A DNA stretch of 64,000 nucleotides from Spiribacter sp. 2438 (GTDB taxonomy: Bacteria; Pseudomonadota; Gammaproteobacteria; Nitrococcales; Nitrococcaceae). The notes beneath the pieces were generated by a model. It did not search any database. It was not told the origin of the DNA and saw nothing but the letters and a program-made list of their open reading frames with translations. Positions 1 to 10,247 of this stretch are shown here, one piece after another (position 1 is the first letter of the stretch; each line of letters begins with the position of its first letter). Location: assembly GCF_009676705.1 (NCBI RefSeq), contig NZ_CP046046.1:744001-808000 (forward strand). Reading direction: 5' to 3'. A program made the position numbers and the translations under genes.

Positions 1-477
1 GAAATCCCTGCGTCGACTCACCGAGCCGCTGCAGAGTCAACCTCTGAGTATGATACCTCTTGGCGGCTATTGTCTCATGAAGAAGCGACAACTATTTGCG
101 ATAAGCTAATTGAGGTCGCGGACTCTTTGAATTACACAATAACGAGAACTGGAGCAACGATTCTCTCTAAGATCGGGGGTAAAAAAGCTATATTTGAGAA
201 AATGGAAATTTTTGAGCCTGTTATCGAGGGTGTCACAGCGTCGGAGCAGCGGCACGGGGAAGACCGTGATTTCAGTTACGATATTCAATATGAGATCGAT
301 GATTCCGGCTTGGTGTCAGAAGTGACGAAGAACATTGGCATTACTGGCGGCCATCGTATGCTTACCGTATGTGCTGACATGAGACAGGTAATGGACAGCA
401 AAGCGTTTCAGCGTTCGGTTACCGTTGAGGAACTGTCGGGAGGGCTATCTGAAATCAATAAATATAATACTGCCTAA
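1..477 (+). CDS. hypothetical protein, 5' end cut by window edge
   Basis: The reading frame is open from base 1 to a TAA at 475-477, so the gene probably begins outside the window. An in-frame TTG at 70 is the only start-like codon of note and has no convincing ribosome binding site. The visible part (about 158 residues) is soluble-looking, with no signal peptide or membrane segment, and is rich in Glu, Ser, Thr and Ile. I recognise no domain. Base composition is clearly more AT-rich than the rest of the window, and an insertion-sequence remnant and a tRNA gene lie downstream, so acquired DNA is likely. Function unknown. Confidence 0.6.
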   Translation, partial: EIPASTHRAAAESTSEYDTSWRLLSHEEATTICDKLIEVADSLNYTITRTGATILSKIGGKKAIFEKMEIFEPVIEGVTASEQRHGEDRDFSYDIQYEIDDSGLVSEVTKNIGITGGHRMLTVCADMRQVMDSKAFQRSVTVEELSGGLSEINKYNTA

Positions 478-550
478 CCGTCGGATATTTGAATATGCCT
501 CTCAAATTCCCGTTGTCAAATTCCTGATCAAGGTAAAAAGGAGATTCATT

Positions 551-700
551 ATGGCGACATATACGTTTATCGGTGCGGTAAGGCTCCCCGGTGGGGGAAG
601 GCAGGATGTAGAAGTCCAAGCGGGAGGTGCTTTGCAAGCTAGGAAACTCCTAGAAATGCAATATGGGAAATCAAATGTCATCGGCATCCGTCCCAAATAA
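551..700 (+). CDS. small orphan protein, 49 residues
   Basis: The frame is open further upstream, but the ATG at 551 has a strong AGGAG (539-543) seven bases before it, so I take the short form. The protein starts MATYTFIGAVRLPGG and ends YGKSNVIGIRPK. It looks like a single compact beta-beta-alpha-beta unit: two strands, an Ala-rich helix (AGGALQARKLLEMQYG) and a final strand. From memory, similar 45-60 residue proteins of unknown function occur on plasmids and integrative elements; I cannot confirm this. It lies between the truncated gene at the window start and an IS3 remnant, in AT-rich DNA, which fits cargo of a mobile region. Confidence 0.6.
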   Translation: MATYTFIGAVRLPGGGRQDVEVQAGGALQARKLLEMQYGKSNVIGIRPK

Positions 701-801
701 GAAATTTGTTGTGGCGCCCTCCAGATCTGCACAGGTTAAAGTGCGGATTTCAGGAGGGCATTATGAGCGGCGAAGTACCCGGCAAACGCTAGACAAAGAA
801 G
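701..801. other. gap with no recognisable gene
   Basis: Between the small orphan gene and the IS3 remnant I see only short overlapping open frames with no ribosome binding sites and no recognisable protein. This is probably decayed DNA. Confidence 0.4.
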
Positions 802-938
802 TGATCTTGCCCAGTAACAGTGGACACTCGATTAAGTCGCTATCCGGGCTTCGAACGCATCGGGGCTGATGTATCCGAGGGCAGAATGGCGACGGGTTCG
901 GGGTACTCCACTCCGATGTACTGGAAAAGGGCTTGGGG
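802..938 (-). pseudogene. IS3-family transposase (OrfB) C-terminal remnant with terminal inverted repeat
   Basis: Read on the minus strand, 936-903 gives PQALFQYIGVEY. One base is then missing, and 900-832 gives RTRRHSALGYISPDAFEARI followed by a short end and TAA (834-832). This is the hallmark C-terminus of IS3-family OrfB integrases (FxYIExFYNRxRRHSALGYxSP). The lost base falls exactly where the Asn codon of FYNR should be, so the reading frame is broken. Just beyond the stop, 802-826 (ending TGTCCACTGTTACTGG when read toward the gene) resembles the outer end of such elements. No matching second end or upstream catalytic DDE region was seen, so this is a fragment and not a working transposase. 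Confidence 0.85.
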
Positions 939-940
939 CT

Positions 941-1154
941 TGGCGCAGGGCACCGGGGGTGGATCAGGGCCACCCCAGGGAGGCTCTCGACCTTCTGGCT
1001 TTTGGGAGAAGCTGGCACATCCATGGCACATTCAATGCACAGAGGCGCTTATGACTGGTTAAGTTCATCCCCGGTCGAGATTGCCTTGAACCCATCTTCA
1101 GGTTCCTTGCTATGTCCTGATTTAATCGCAAAAACAGCAACTTAACATACCCCT
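941..1154. other. gap with no recognisable gene
   Basis: The stretch from the IS remnant to the tRNA-Val promoter holds several small open frames on both strands that look like shadows or debris. None has a ribosome binding site or a family I can name. It may be the interior boundary of the acquired segment. Confidence 0.4.
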
Positions 1155-1183
1155 TTGGCAACGCCCCCCAATCCCGCTATACT
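1155..1183 (+). promoter_or_regulatory. sigma70 promoter of tRNA-Val
   Basis: TTGGCA at 1155-1160 and TATACT at 1178-1183 are separated by 17 bases and end 15 bases before the tRNA-Val gene. This is close to the consensus of a strong housekeeping promoter. It probably also feeds thrS. Confidence 0.75.
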
Positions 1184-1198
1184 CCGCTCCCTGACGAC

Positions 1199-1275
1199 AG
1201 GCGCGTAGCTCAGCTGGTTAGAGCACCACCTTGACATGGTGGGGGTCGGTGGTTCGAGTCCACTCGCGCCTACCA
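1199..1275 (+). tRNA. tRNA-Val(GAC)
   Basis: This 77-base gene folds as a cloverleaf. The acceptor stem AGGCGCG pairs with CGCGCCT, followed by discriminator A and an encoded CCA. The anticodon stem CCACC/GGTGG holds loop TTGACAT, so the anticodon is GAC (valine). The T loop GGTTCGAGTCC is standard. AT-rich accessory DNA with an IS remnant abuts its 5' side, and thrS follows after 60 bases. Confidence 0.97.
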
Positions 1276-1335
1276 CATTCATTCCCGACAACAGCATGTG
1301 GCCTTTGGTATGGGTCACCACTGTGGAGCCGCTTC

Positions 1336-3261
1336 ATGCCCCAGATCACCCTCCCGGACGGCAGTCAGCGCGACTATGCCGGCCTCGTCTCCGTGCTCGA
1401 CATCGCCCAGGACATCGGCCCCGGTCTTGCCAAGGCGACCCTGGCGGGCCGGGTCAATGGCACGCTGGTGGACGCCTGCGACCTCATCGAAGACGACGCC
1501 GAGCTCCAGATCATCACCCCCAGGGACCCGGAGGGCGTCGACATCATCCGTCACTCCTGCTGCCACCTGCTGGGCCAGGCGGTCAAGCAGCTGTATCCCG
1601 AAGCACAGATGGCCATCGGGCCGGTGATTGAGGACGGCTTTTACTACGACATCCGCTACGACGCCGGCTTCCATCCCGAGGATCTGGAGCGCATCGAAAA
1701 GCGCATGGCGGAGCTGATTGATCAGGAATACGACGTCATAAAACGGGTGACGCCGCGGTTCGAGGTCATGCAGCTGTTCCGGGAGCGGGGCGAGAACTAC
1801 AAGGTCGAACTGGTGGAAAACCTGGCCGATGTGGAGTCCATGGCGCTCTATCATCACCAGGAATACGTGGACATGTGCCTCGGGCCCCACGTGCCCAACA
1901 CCCGCTTCCTCAAGGCGTTCAAGCTCACCAAGCTGGCCGGCGCCTACTGGCGGGGGGATGCCCGCAACGAAATGCTTCAGCGCATTTACGGCACGGCGTT
2001 TGCCGACCGCAAGGCGCTAAAGGCCTACATGAAGTTCCTGGAGGAGGCGCAAAAGCGGGATCACCGCCGCATCGCCGGCAGTCAGGATCTCTTCCATATC
2101 CAGGATGAAGCCCCGGGCATGGTGTTCTGGCACCCCAACGGCTGGCGGATCTACACCGAACTGCAGGATTACCTCCGCGGCCGCCTGTCCGCCCACGGCT
2201 ACCAGGAGATCCGCACTCCGGAGCTGGTGGATCGCAGCCTCTGGGAGCGCTCCGGGCACTGGGAGAAGTTCCGCGAGGACATGTTCACCACCCAGTCCGA
2301 GCACCGGGACTACGCGGTCAAGCCCATGAACTGCCCCTGTCACGTGCAGGTGTACAACCAGGGGCTGAAGAGCTATCGCGATCTGCCCCTGCGGCTCTCG
2401 GAGTTCGGCAACTGCCATCGCAACGAGCCCTCGGGCACGCTGCACGGGCTGATGCGGGTGCGCAATTTCGTCCAGGACGACGCCCACATCTTCTGCACCG
2501 AGGAGCAGCTGCAGGCGGAGGTCTCGGATTTTCTGGATCTGGCCTTCAGTGTTTACCAGGATTTCGGGTTTGATGACGTGCAGGTGGCGTTGTCCACCCG
2601 GCCCGCCAACCGGGTGGGCGAGGATGCCCTCTGGGATCGTGCCGAAGCGGCGCTGGAGCACGCGCTGGATGACAAGCAGATGAACTGGACCCTCAACCCG
2701 GGGGAGGGCGCCTTCTATGGGCCCAAGATCGAGTTGGCCATGCGCGACTGCCTCAACCGGGTCTGGCAGTGCGGCACCATGCAGGTGGATTTCTCCATGC
2801 CCGGCCGGCTGGGCGCGGAATACGTGACCCAGGACGGTGACCGGGCGGTGCCGGTGATGCTGCATCGGGCCATCTTCGGCTCCTTCGAGCGGTTCATTGG
2901 CGTGCTCACCGAGCACTATGGCGGTGACTGGCCGGTGTGGCTGGCACCGGTCCAGGTGCAGGTGATGAATATCACCGATCGCCAGGCCGAGTACGCCCGA
3001 GAAGTCCGGCAGCGGCTGGTGGCGGCGAGCTATCGGGCCGAGTGTGACTTGAGGAACGAGAAGATCGGCTTTAAGATTCGCGAGCATACGATCAGGCGAG
3101 TGCCCTACATGATCGTGGTGGGTGATCAGGAACGCGAGTCGGGGCAGGTCGCCGTGCGAACTCGAACCGGCGAAGATCTGGGGGCCATGCCTCTGGACGC
3201 GTTCATGGAACGGATCGAAGCCGAACGCGGTCGGTTGGGCAGAACCCTAGTGGAGGATTGA
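1336..3261 (+). CDS. thrS: threonine--tRNA ligase
   Basis: Class II synthetase that charges tRNA-Thr in the cytoplasm. The 641-residue length matches the family. Domains in order: TGS (about 1-60), the editing domain with HSCCH-type motif (about 72-220), the catalytic core (about 240-535) and the anticodon-binding domain (about 540-641). Zinc ligands are visible at Cys333 (MNCPCH) and His384 (DDAH), as in E. coli ThrRS. The start is ATG 1336 (MPQITLPDG), preceded by GTGGAG; the open frame runs back into the tRNA but has no homology there. It is followed directly by infC, whose ribosome binding site lies inside the last thrS codons, so the two are translationally close. Confidence 0.98.
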   Translation: MPQITLPDGSQRDYAGLVSVLDIAQDIGPGLAKATLAGRVNGTLVDACDLIEDDAELQIITPRDPEGVDIIRHSCCHLLGQAVKQLYPEAQMAIGPVIEDGFYYDIRYDAGFHPEDLERIEKRMAELIDQEYDVIKRVTPRFEVMQLFRERGENYKVELVENLADVESMALYHHQEYVDMCLGPHVPNTRFLKAFKLTKLAGAYWRGDARNEMLQRIYGTAFADRKALKAYMKFLEEAQKRDHRRIAGSQDLFHIQDEAPGMVFWHPNGWRIYTELQDYLRGRLSAHGYQEIRTPELVDRSLWERSGHWEKFREDMFTTQSEHRDYAVKPMNCPCHVQVYNQGLKSYRDLPLRLSEFGNCHRNEPSGTLHGLMRVRNFVQDDAHIFCTEEQLQAEVSDFLDLAFSVYQDFGFDDVQVALSTRPANRVGEDALWDRAEAALEHALDDKQMNWTLNPGEGAFYGPKIELAMRDCLNRVWQCGTMQVDFSMPGRLGAEYVTQDGDRAVPVMLHRAIFGSFERFIGVLTEHYGGDWPVWLAPVQVQVMNITDRQAEYAREVRQRLVAASYRAECDLRNEKIGFKIREHTIRRVPYMIVVGDQERESGQVAVRTRTGEDLGAMPLDAFMERIEAERGRLGRTLVED

Positions 3262-3265
3262 AGAC

Positions 3266-3826
3266 ATCGCTATACGCAGAAAGCCGGGCGCGCGTCGGCA
3301 ACAGCCCGGAGCCGGCGAAAACCGGCGGGTCAATGAAGACATTCAGGTACCCAATGTTCGTCTGATCGACGAAAACGGAGAGCAGGTGGGCATCGTACCC
3401 ACCGATGAAGCGATACAGCGCGCCGAGGGCGTGTCCCTGGATCTGGTGGAGCTCGATCCCAACGCCGACCCGCCAGTTTGCCGGGTCATGGATTTCGGCA
3501 AGTGGAAGTTCGAGCAGTCCAAAAAGCAGCAGGCCGCCAAGAAAAAGCAGAAGCAGATTCAGGTCAAGGAAGTGAAATTCCGGCCGGGCACCGATGTCGG
3601 CGATTACGACGTCAAGCTCCGCAACCTGAAGCGGTTCCTCGAGGAAGGCGATAAGGTCAAGGTGACCCTGCGCTTTCGGGGCCGGGAAATGGCCCACCAG
3701 GAACTCGGGCTGGAGTTGCTGGAGCGGGTCGAGAAAGACCTCGAAAACGAGGCCACCGTCGACCAGCGGCCGAAAATGGAAGGCCGCCTGATGGTGATGA
3801 CCATGTCTCCCCGCAAGGGGAAATAA
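3266..3826 (+). CDS. infC: translation initiation factor IF-3, AUC start codon
   Basis: IF-3 binds the 30S subunit and proofreads the start codon. It shows the N-terminal domain (RRVNEDI...[11 protein letters not shown]), a Lys-rich linker ([11 protein letters not shown]) and the C-terminal domain ([17 protein letters not shown]). No ATG precedes the conserved N-domain; the first ATG (3386) would delete it. I choose ATC at 3266, giving 186 residues, because GGAGG (3252-3256) lies nine bases upstream. ATT at 3257 touches that sequence and is too close. A rare AUU/AUC start is the known basis of IF-3 autoregulation in E. coli, so the same feedback is likely here. It lies in the thrS-infC-rpmI-rplT operon. 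Confidence 0.95.
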   Translation: MAIRRKPGARRQQPGAGENRRVNEDIQVPNVRLIDENGEQVGIVPTDEAIQRAEGVSLDLVELDPNADPPVCRVMDFGKWKFEQSKKQQAAKKKQKQIQVKEVKFRPGTDVGDYDVKLRNLKRFLEEGDKVKVTLRFRGREMAHQELGLELLERVEKDLENEATVDQRPKMEGRLMVMTMSPRKGK

Positions 3827-3828
3827 AG

Positions 3829-3875
3829 CGGGACCCGCGGGTCCCGTTGGGGCGAGCTCCCGGCACCGCCGGGAG
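3829..3875 (+). promoter_or_regulatory. two hairpins in the infC-rpmI gap (possible L20 control or attenuation site)
   Basis: 3829-3846 is a stem of eight pairs (CGGGACCC/GGGTCCCG, loop GC). 3857-3875 is a second eight-pair stem (CTCCCGGC/GCCGGGAG, loop ACC), followed by a T-rich but broken run. They lie directly before rpmI. In E. coli this gap carries the L20-binding translational repressor structure; a similar role or partial termination is inferred. Confidence 0.5.
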
Positions 3876-3905
3876 TTCTTGTTTGTGGTAACGGAGAAAC
3901 GGTTC

Positions 3906-4103
3906 ATGCCGAAGATCAAGACGAACCGTGGCGCCGCCAAGCGCTTCCGCAAGACGGCCAGTGGCCGGTTCAAGCGGGCGCACGCTTTCCACAATCACAT
4001 CCTCACCAAGAAGGATGCGAAGCGGAAAGCCAAGCTGCGTGCCACCACGCTGGTATCGGAGCAGGACACGCCGGCCATCCGGCGGCTGCTGCCATACGTT
4101 TAA
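3906..4103 (+). CDS. rpmI: 50S ribosomal protein L35
   Basis: Small basic large-subunit protein of 65 residues, the family's normal size. The start [14 protein letters not shown] and the [14 protein letters not shown] core are diagnostic. ATG 3906 is chosen over an in-frame upstream start because it matches the universal N-terminus and has GGAGA at 3893-3897. It sits between infC and rplT in the standard order, behind two hairpins that may couple its expression to the L20 level. Confidence 0.98.
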   Translation: MPKIKTNRGAAKRFRKTASGRFKRAHAFHNHILTKKDAKRKAKLRATTLVSEQDTPAIRRLLPYV

Positions 4104-4131
4104 TATTTACTGAACAAAGAGGATTCTGAAG

Positions 4132-4488
4132 ATGGCCAGAGTAAAGCGTGGCGTCATTGCGCGCCGCCGCCACAAGAAGGTCCTCGGGAAGGCGAAGGGT
4201 TACTACGGCGCACGTCGCAAGACGTTCAAGGTAGCCAACCAGGCGGTCATCAAGGCCGGCCAGTACGCCTACCGGGATCGCCGGGTTCGCAAGCGCGAGT
4301 TCCGCTCGCTGTGGATCCAGCGCATTAACGCCGCCGCCCGACTCAACGGGCTGTCCTACAGCCGCCTGCTGAACGGCCTCAAGCAGGCCGAGATCGAAAT
4401 CGATCGCAAGGTGCTGGCGGACATGGCGGTGCATGACAGCGCCGGCTTCAGCGCGCTGGCCGAGCGCGCCAAGGCGGCACTTGCCTAG
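4132..4488 (+). CDS. rplT: 50S ribosomal protein L20
   Basis: A 118-residue basic protein needed for early 50S assembly, and in E. coli the autogenous repressor of rpmI-rplT. The sequence [18 protein letters not shown] and the [12 protein letters not shown] segment are classic. It starts 28 bases after rpmI with an AGAGGA ribosome binding site and is followed by a strong intrinsic terminator, so the thrS-to-rplT operon ends here. Confidence 0.98.
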   Translation: MARVKRGVIARRRHKKVLGKAKGYYGARRKTFKVANQAVIKAGQYAYRDRRVRKREFRSLWIQRINAAARLNGLSYSRLLNGLKQAEIEIDRKVLADMAVHDSAGFSALAERAKAALA

Positions 4489-4516
4489 GCAGCCGGACCC
4501 GGCTGCCGGCAGTCCG

Positions 4517-4545
4517 GGGGAAGGCTCAGGTCTTCCCCTTTTTTT
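4517..4545 (+). terminator. rho-independent terminator after rplT
   Basis: GGGGAAG (4517-4523) pairs with CTTCCCC (4532-4538) around an eight-base loop and is followed by seven T residues (4539-4545). A GC-rich hairpin also lies just upstream at the rplT stop (around 4488-4507). Confidence 0.9.
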
Positions 4546-4562
4546 GTCTCTCGACGGGATGA

Positions 4563-5585
<1,023 letters not shown>

Positions 5586-5593
5586 GAGCGGGC

Positions 5594-7972
5594 ATGAGAA
5601 TCAGCAAGCAGTGGCTCAGTGAATGGGTGGCGGTGCCCGATGACACGGCGGACCTGGCCGAGCGCCTGACCATGGCGGGACTCGAAGTGGACGCGGTGGA
5701 GCCGGCGGCTCCGGCCTTCAGCGATGTGGTGGTCGGCGAGGTGACCGCCTGCGAGCCCCATCCCGATGCGGACCGGCTCAAAGTCTGTCAGGTGAACGAT
5801 GGCAGTGGTGAGCCGCTGACCGTGGTGTGTGGAGCGCCCAACGCCGCGGTGGGTCTCAAGGCTCCCTTCGCCCGGGTAGGCGGGCGCCTGCCGGGGGATT
5901 TCAAGATCAAGGCGGCCAAGCTCCGGGGGGTGAAATCCCACGGCATGCTCTGCTCGGGCAAGGAGCTGGAGTTTTCCGAGGACAGCGCCGGCCTGATGAC
6001 GCTGCCGGCGGATGCGCCGGTGGGCATGGATTTTCGGGAGTGGCTGGCCCTGGATGACGAGGTCATCGAGGTGGAGCTGACCCCCAATCGCAGTGATTGC
6101 CTGAGCATGGCCGGCGTTGCTCGCGAAGTCGGGGTGCTGACCGGTGCCGACGTCCTCCAGCCTTCCCCCCCACGGGTTGCCGCCAGTGTGGAGTCCACGC
6201 TGCCGGTGACACTGAGCGCGCCGCAGGCCTGCCCGCGGTACTGCGGGCAGGTGGTCAAGGACGTCAACGTCAAGGCGGCCACGCCGATCTGGATGCAGGA
6301 GCGCCTGCGGCGGGCGGGTATCCGGCCCCTGGGGATTGTGGTGGACATCACCAACTACGTGATGATTGAACTCGGCCAGCCCATGCACGCCTTTGATCTC
6401 AATACCCTGGCTGGCGGGATTGACGTGCGCCTGGCCCGGGCCGGCGAGACCCTCAAGCTACTCAATGATGAGCAGGTGACCCTTGATGAAGCCACCCTGG
6501 TGATCGCCGACCACCAGAAGCCGGTGGCGCTGGCCGGGGTGATGGGCGGTGCCGAATCCGCCGTGGGGGACGAAACCCGGGATATTTTTCTGGAAAGCGC
6601 GTTTTTCCAGCCCGCTGCGATGGCCGGGCGCGCCCGGCATTACGGCCTGCACACCGACGCCTCCCATCGCTTCGAGCGGGGCGTGGACCCGCAGCTCGCC
6701 CCCGTGGCGCTGCAGCGGGCCCTGTCCCTGCTCCTGCAATGGGCGGGCGGTGAGCCCGGGCCGGGCATTGATGCTCTGGACGAATCGGCCATGCCGGCGC
6801 CATCCACCGTGCGGTTTCGCCCGGAGCGGGCCAACGCGGTGCTCGGCACCCAGATCAGCGAGGACGAAATGCACGACACCCTGACTCGGCTGGGCATGGC
6901 GCCCCAGCAGGTGGAGGGGGCCTGGCAGATCCAGTCGCCCAGCTGGCGCTTCGATATCGCCCGCGAGGTGGATCTCATCGAGGAGGTTGCCCGGGTGCAT
7001 GGCTATAACCGCTTGCCGCTGCGTCGCACCGCCGCACCCGCTCGCATCCCGCCGGAGTCCGAATCCCGGGTGCGGATCGATCGCCAGCGGATGTTGCTGG
7101 TGGATCGGGGTTACCAGGAAGCCATCACCTATAGTTTTGTGTCCGCCGAGCTGCAGACCTGGCTGGATCCGGACGCCACGCCGTTGGCGCTGGCGAACCC
7201 GTTGTCCAGCGATCTTTCCGTCATGCGGACCTCGCTGTGGCCGGGTCTGGTGAAGGCGGTGCAGCACAACCGCAATCGCCAGCAGCGCCGGGTTCGCCTG
7301 TTCGAGTCCGGCCTGCGTTTCCGCGGCAGCCTGGAGGCGCTGGAACAGGAGCCGGTGATCGCCGGGGTCATCACCGGCCCGGTACACGAAGCCGCCTGGA
7401 CCGACAGCGAGCGCCCGGTGGACTTCTACGATCTGAAGGGCGATGTGGAGGCGTTACTGGAGCTGGCGGCGCCCGGCGGGGAATTTCGGTTTGTCAGTGC
7501 CCCCCATCCGGCCCTTCACCCAGGGCAGTCGGCCCGCATCGAGCGCGGCGGGGAGCCCATGGGCTGGCTCGGCGCGTTACACCCCCAGGTCTTGATGAAT
7601 CTTGATCTGGATGGCCCGGTTTACGTGTTCGAGCTTCGCCAGAGCGCTTTTGATCACCGAGCGGTACCCACCTTTCAGCCCATTTCGCGTTTTCCGGCCA
7701 TTCGGCGGGACCTTGCCATCGTGGTGCCGGAGGCGGTTACGGCGCAGGCGGCCCTGGACTGCATTCGCGAGGCCGCGGGGGAAACCCTGCAGAACGTCAG
7801 TCTCTTCGATGTCTATCGCGGCCCCGGGGTCAGTGACGGATTCAAAAGTCTGGCCATGGGATTGATTCTGCAGGGGTATTCCCGCACTCTTACCGACCAC
7901 GAGGTGGACGCCATTGTGGCACGGGCCGTGGAGCGGTTGGCGGAAACACTGGGCGCGGAATTGCGGGAGTAG
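5594..7972 (+). CDS. pheT: phenylalanine--tRNA ligase beta subunit
   Basis: Structural and editing subunit of PheRS, 792 residues as usual. Domains in order: tRNA-binding OB fold (about 40-150, with [12 protein letters not shown]), B3/B4 editing region (about 210-390), B5 (about 400-475), the core, and the C-terminal ferredoxin-fold anticodon-binding domain (about 697-790, starting near [12 protein letters not shown]). It lies between pheS and ihfA, in the order known from E. coli. Confidence 0.98.
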   Translation: MRISKQWLSEWVAVPDDTADLAERLTMAGLEVDAVEPAAPAFSDVVVGEVTACEPHPDADRLKVCQVNDGSGEPLTVVCGAPNAAVGLKAPFARVGGRLPGDFKIKAAKLRGVKSHGMLCSGKELEFSEDSAGLMTLPADAPVGMDFREWLALDDEVIEVELTPNRSDCLSMAGVAREVGVLTGADVLQPSPPRVAASVESTLPVTLSAPQACPRYCGQVVKDVNVKAATPIWMQERLRRAGIRPLGIVVDITNYVMIELGQPMHAFDLNTLAGGIDVRLARAGETLKLLNDEQVTLDEATLVIADHQKPVALAGVMGGAESAVGDETRDIFLESAFFQPAAMAGRARHYGLHTDASHRFERGVDPQLAPVALQRALSLLLQWAGGEPGPGIDALDESAMPAPSTVRFRPERANAVLGTQISEDEMHDTLTRLGMAPQQVEGAWQIQSPSWRFDIAREVDLIEEVARVHGYNRLPLRRTAAPARIPPESESRVRIDRQRMLLVDRGYQEAITYSFVSAELQTWLDPDATPLALANPLSSDLSVMRTSLWPGLVKAVQHNRNRQQRRVRLFESGLRFRGSLEALEQEPVIAGVITGPVHEAAWTDSERPVDFYDLKGDVEALLELAAPGGEFRFVSAPHPALHPGQSARIERGGEPMGWLGALHPQVLMNLDLDGPVYVFELRQSAFDHRAVPTFQPISRFPAIRRDLAIVVPEAVTAQAALDCIREAAGETLQNVSLFDVYRGPGVSDGFKSLAMGLILQGYSRTLTDHEVDAIVARAVERLAETLGAELRE

Positions 7973-7979
7973 GGGGCGC

Positions 7980-8279
7980 ATGGCACTCACCAAGGCAGAC
8001 ATGGCGGAACGGCTGTTCGAGGAAGTCGGGCTGAACAAGCGCGAAGCCAAAGAACTGGTGGATCATTTTTTTGAAGAAATTCGCGCCGCCCTCGAGAGCG
8101 GCACGCCGGTGAAGCTGTCCGGTTTCGGCAATTTCGACCTGCGGGATAAAAACGAGCGACCGGGGCGCAACCCGAAGACCGGCGAAGAGATACCGATCTC
8201 GGCGCGTCGGGTGGTGACTTTCCGGCCGGGGCAGAAACTCAAGGCGAGGGTCGAGGCGTATGCTGGACGCGAGCAGTAA
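7980..8279 (+). CDS. ihfA: integration host factor alpha subunit
   Basis: DNA-bending nucleoid protein that pairs with IhfB. The 99-residue length is typical. [15 protein letters not shown] is the usual start, and the beta-arm region FGNFDLRDK...[10 protein letters not shown] carries the intercalating Pro of the [10 protein letters not shown] motif. ATG 7980 follows GGAG and a G-rich run overlapping the pheT stop; the longer open frame from 7914 overlaps pheT and is not conserved. The downstream merR gene overlaps its end by 20 bases. Confidence 0.97.
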   Translation: MALTKADMAERLFEEVGLNKREAKELVDHFFEEIRAALESGTPVKLSGFGNFDLRDKNERPGRNPKTGEEIPISARRVVTFRPGQKLKARVEAYAGREQ

Positions 8280-8616
8280 CGACGAACTCCCCGCCATTCC
8301 GGCAAAGCGCTATTTCACCATCGGCGAGGTGGCCGAACTGTGCTCGGTGAAGCCCCATGTGCTGCGCTACTGGGAACAGGAGTTCAATCAGCTCAATCCC
8401 GTCAAGCGCCGCGGCAACCGTCGTTACTACCAGCGCCAGGACGTATTGCTGATCCGTCAGATTCGGGCACTGCTCTACCAGCAGGGCTTTACCATTGGCG
8501 GTGCACGCCAGCAGCTCTCCGGTGACCATGCCCGCGATGACGCCACCCAGCGCCAGCAGGTGATCCGGCAGATCCGCAGTGAGCTTGAGGATATCCTTGT
8601 CGCGCTCAGGCGCTGA
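8260..8616 (+). CDS. MerR-family transcriptional regulator next to ihfA
   Basis: 118 residues. An N-terminal winged helix-turn-helix of the MerR type ([20 protein letters not shown]...WEQEF) is followed by a dimerisation helix. There is no Cys-rich metal-binding C-terminus, so it is not a classical metal sensor. This gene sits directly after ihfA in very many gammaproteobacteria, but its ligand and targets are not known to me. It overlaps ihfA by 20 bases, so the two are translated together. Confidence 0.9.
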   Translation: MLDASSNDELPAIPAKRYFTIGEVAELCSVKPHVLRYWEQEFNQLNPVKRRGNRRYYQRQDVLLIRQIRALLYQQGFTIGGARQQLSGDHARDDATQRQQVIRQIRSELEDILVALRR

Positions 8617-8623
8617 TTCTGCG

Positions 8624-8653
8624 TTGGCGGTGGCGGAGCGTGTGATGTATATT
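8624..8653 (+). promoter_or_regulatory. possible promoter of tRNA-Pro
   Basis: TTGGCG (8624-8629) and TATATT (8648-8653) are 18 bases apart and end 13 bases before the tRNA. A moderate match to sigma70. Confidence 0.45.
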
Positions 8654-8666
8654 TCCGTCTTCCGAA

Positions 8667-8743
<77 letters not shown>

Positions 8744-8763
8744 ATCATTACAATTTGTTCATT

Positions 8764-8859
8764 TGTCGCCAGGGGAGTCCCGCCGAATTCACGGGGCTGA
8801 GAGGGCAGAGTCCGACCCTGGAACCTGATCCGGTTCACACCGGCGGAGGAAGCGCGACA
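8764..8859 (+). promoter_or_regulatory. TPP riboswitch (THI element)
   Basis: The conserved TPP-aptamer blocks are all present: AGGGGAGTCC (8771-8780), GGCTGAGAGG (8795-8804), GACCCTGGAACCTGATC (8814-8830) and the 3' block GGCGGAGGAAG (8842-8852). The closing stem pairs TGTCGC (8764-8769) with GCGACA (8854-8859), whose last base is the A of the downstream ATG. The 3' block itself contains the GGAGGA ribosome binding site (8845-8850). TPP binding is therefore expected to block translation initiation directly. Confidence 0.95.
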
Positions 8860-10247
8860 TGCCCTACCTGACGTCTGCCGTGCTCGGCGCGGCGCTTCTT
8901 TTTTTTGCGTACCTGGGTCTCCGGGCCCGGCGGGCTGATGGCCTGCTGGACGACTACGTCACCGCACGCAACTCCCAAGGCGCCCAGGCCATCGGACTGT
9001 CATTCCTGGCCTCCGGCATGGGAGCCTGGATCCTGTTTGCGCCGCCGGAAATCGGTGCCCTGGCCGGGCCCGTGGCGCTGGCTGGCTATGCCATCGGCTC
9101 CGCACTGCCCTTCATTGTGCTTGGGCTCTATGGCCCGGCGATCCGGCGCCATCTGCCGCGGGGGCGCAGCATTGGCGAATTCGCCGAGTCCTGCTACGGC
9201 ACCGGTGTGCGCCGCTGGGTGTCCGTCGTCTCGGTGGCCTACATGGCGATTTTTCTGGCGGCGGAACTGACCGCCATCGGTGCCATCGCCGCGCTGCTCT
9301 CCGACGTCCCGCCGCCGCTGGTGGTCCTCGGCGTGGCGGTGGTCACGCTGGTCTACACCACCCTGGGCGGGTTGCGGGCAAGCCTCGCCACCGACCGCTG
9401 GCAGGCCTGGTTACTGCTGGCGCTGCTGATCCTGGTGGGCGGCGTGGCCTGGTGGCAGCTGCCGCCCCTGCCGGCCGAGGCGGTCATGCCCTCCATTCCC
9501 ACCAGCAGCGCACTATCGGTGGCACTCACCCTGGTCATTGCCGTCACCGCCGCCAATCTCTTTCATCAGGGCTACTGGCAGCGGGTATGGGCCGCAGAAG
9601 ATGATCGAGCTCTGGGTCGCGGTGCCTTGCTTGGCGGCGCCAGCACCCTGGTGGTGGTGATGGCCCTTGGCGGACTCGGCATGCTGGCCGTCATGCACGC
9701 GCTGCCTCTCGGTGAACCGCCGATGCCATTCTTCGCATTGCTCTCCGCCGCGCCGGCCTGGCTGACGCTGCCGGCCCTGGTGCTGGCGGTGACGCTGGTG
9801 GCCTCCAGCGTTGATACGTTGCAGAACGCCATCGCCTCGATGGCGGTGGCGAGTTCCGGTCGCCAGGGGTTCTCGGTACGGACGGCACGGCTGGTCACCA
9901 TTGGACTGATGGTGCCGGTGGTCTGGGTGGCGCTGCAGGGGTTCTCCGTGCTTCGGCTGTTCCTAATTGCCGATCTGCTGTGTGCCGCCATTCTGCTGCC
10001 GGTGCTGCTGGGTCTGTGGCGGCGCATGTCGCCGCTGGCGGCGGTGGCCGGTGGGGTGGCGGGACTGCTCGGTGCCATCGTGCCGGGTTGGATCAGCTCG
10101 GGCAGTTTCTCGGCGGGTGTTCTGGCGGCCACCTTTCCCGACAGCATCCCGACCCTCCCGCCGTTCCTGGGGGCACTGCTGGCCTCCACGCTGGTGAGTC
10201 TGCTGATTGCCTGGCTTCGTCCGGGGGCGCGTTTCACGGCGTCATGA
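8859..10247 (+). CDS. sodium:solute symporter family protein, predicted thiamine or thiamine-precursor importer
   Basis: 462-residue integral membrane protein with about 12-13 hydrophobic segments from residue 1 to the end. Segments such as FLASGMGAWILFAPPEIGAL resemble the sodium/solute symporter (SSS) family. Family membership alone does not name the substrate. The ATG sits at the last base of a TPP riboswitch, so expression should fall when thiamine pyrophosphate is plentiful. That points to uptake of thiamine or of a pyrimidine or thiazole precursor. Riboswitch-linked SSS carriers of this kind have been predicted as thiamine transporters by comparative genomics (the ThiV type, from memory). 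The fold is clear; the substrate is inferred. Confidence 0.85.
   Translation: MPYLTSAVLGAALLFFAYLGLRARRADGLLDDYVTARNSQGAQAIGLSFLASGMGAWILFAPPEIGALAGPVALAGYAIGSALPFIVLGLYGPAIRRHLPRGRSIGEFAESCYGTGVRRWVSVVSVAYMAIFLAAELTAIGAIAALLSDVPPPLVVLGVAVVTLVYTTLGGLRASLATDRWQAWLLLALLILVGGVAWWQLPPLPAEAVMPSIPTSSALSVALTLVIAVTAANLFHQGYWQRVWAAEDDRALGRGALLGGASTLVVVMALGGLGMLAVMHALPLGEPPMPFFALLSAAPAWLTLPALVLAVTLVASSVDTLQNAIASMAVASSGRQGFSVRTARLVTIGLMVPVVWVALQGFSVLRLFLIADLLCAAILLPVLLGLWRRMSPLAAVAGGVAGLLGAIVPGWISSGSFSAGVLAATFPDSIPTLPPFLGALLASTLVSLLIAWLRPGARFTAS

Noticed and set aside
2017-3087. A 356-codon open frame on the minus strand.
   Set aside because: Antisense shadow of thrS.
3386-3826. infC starting at the first ATG.
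   Set aside because: It would remove the conserved N-terminal domain of IF-3.
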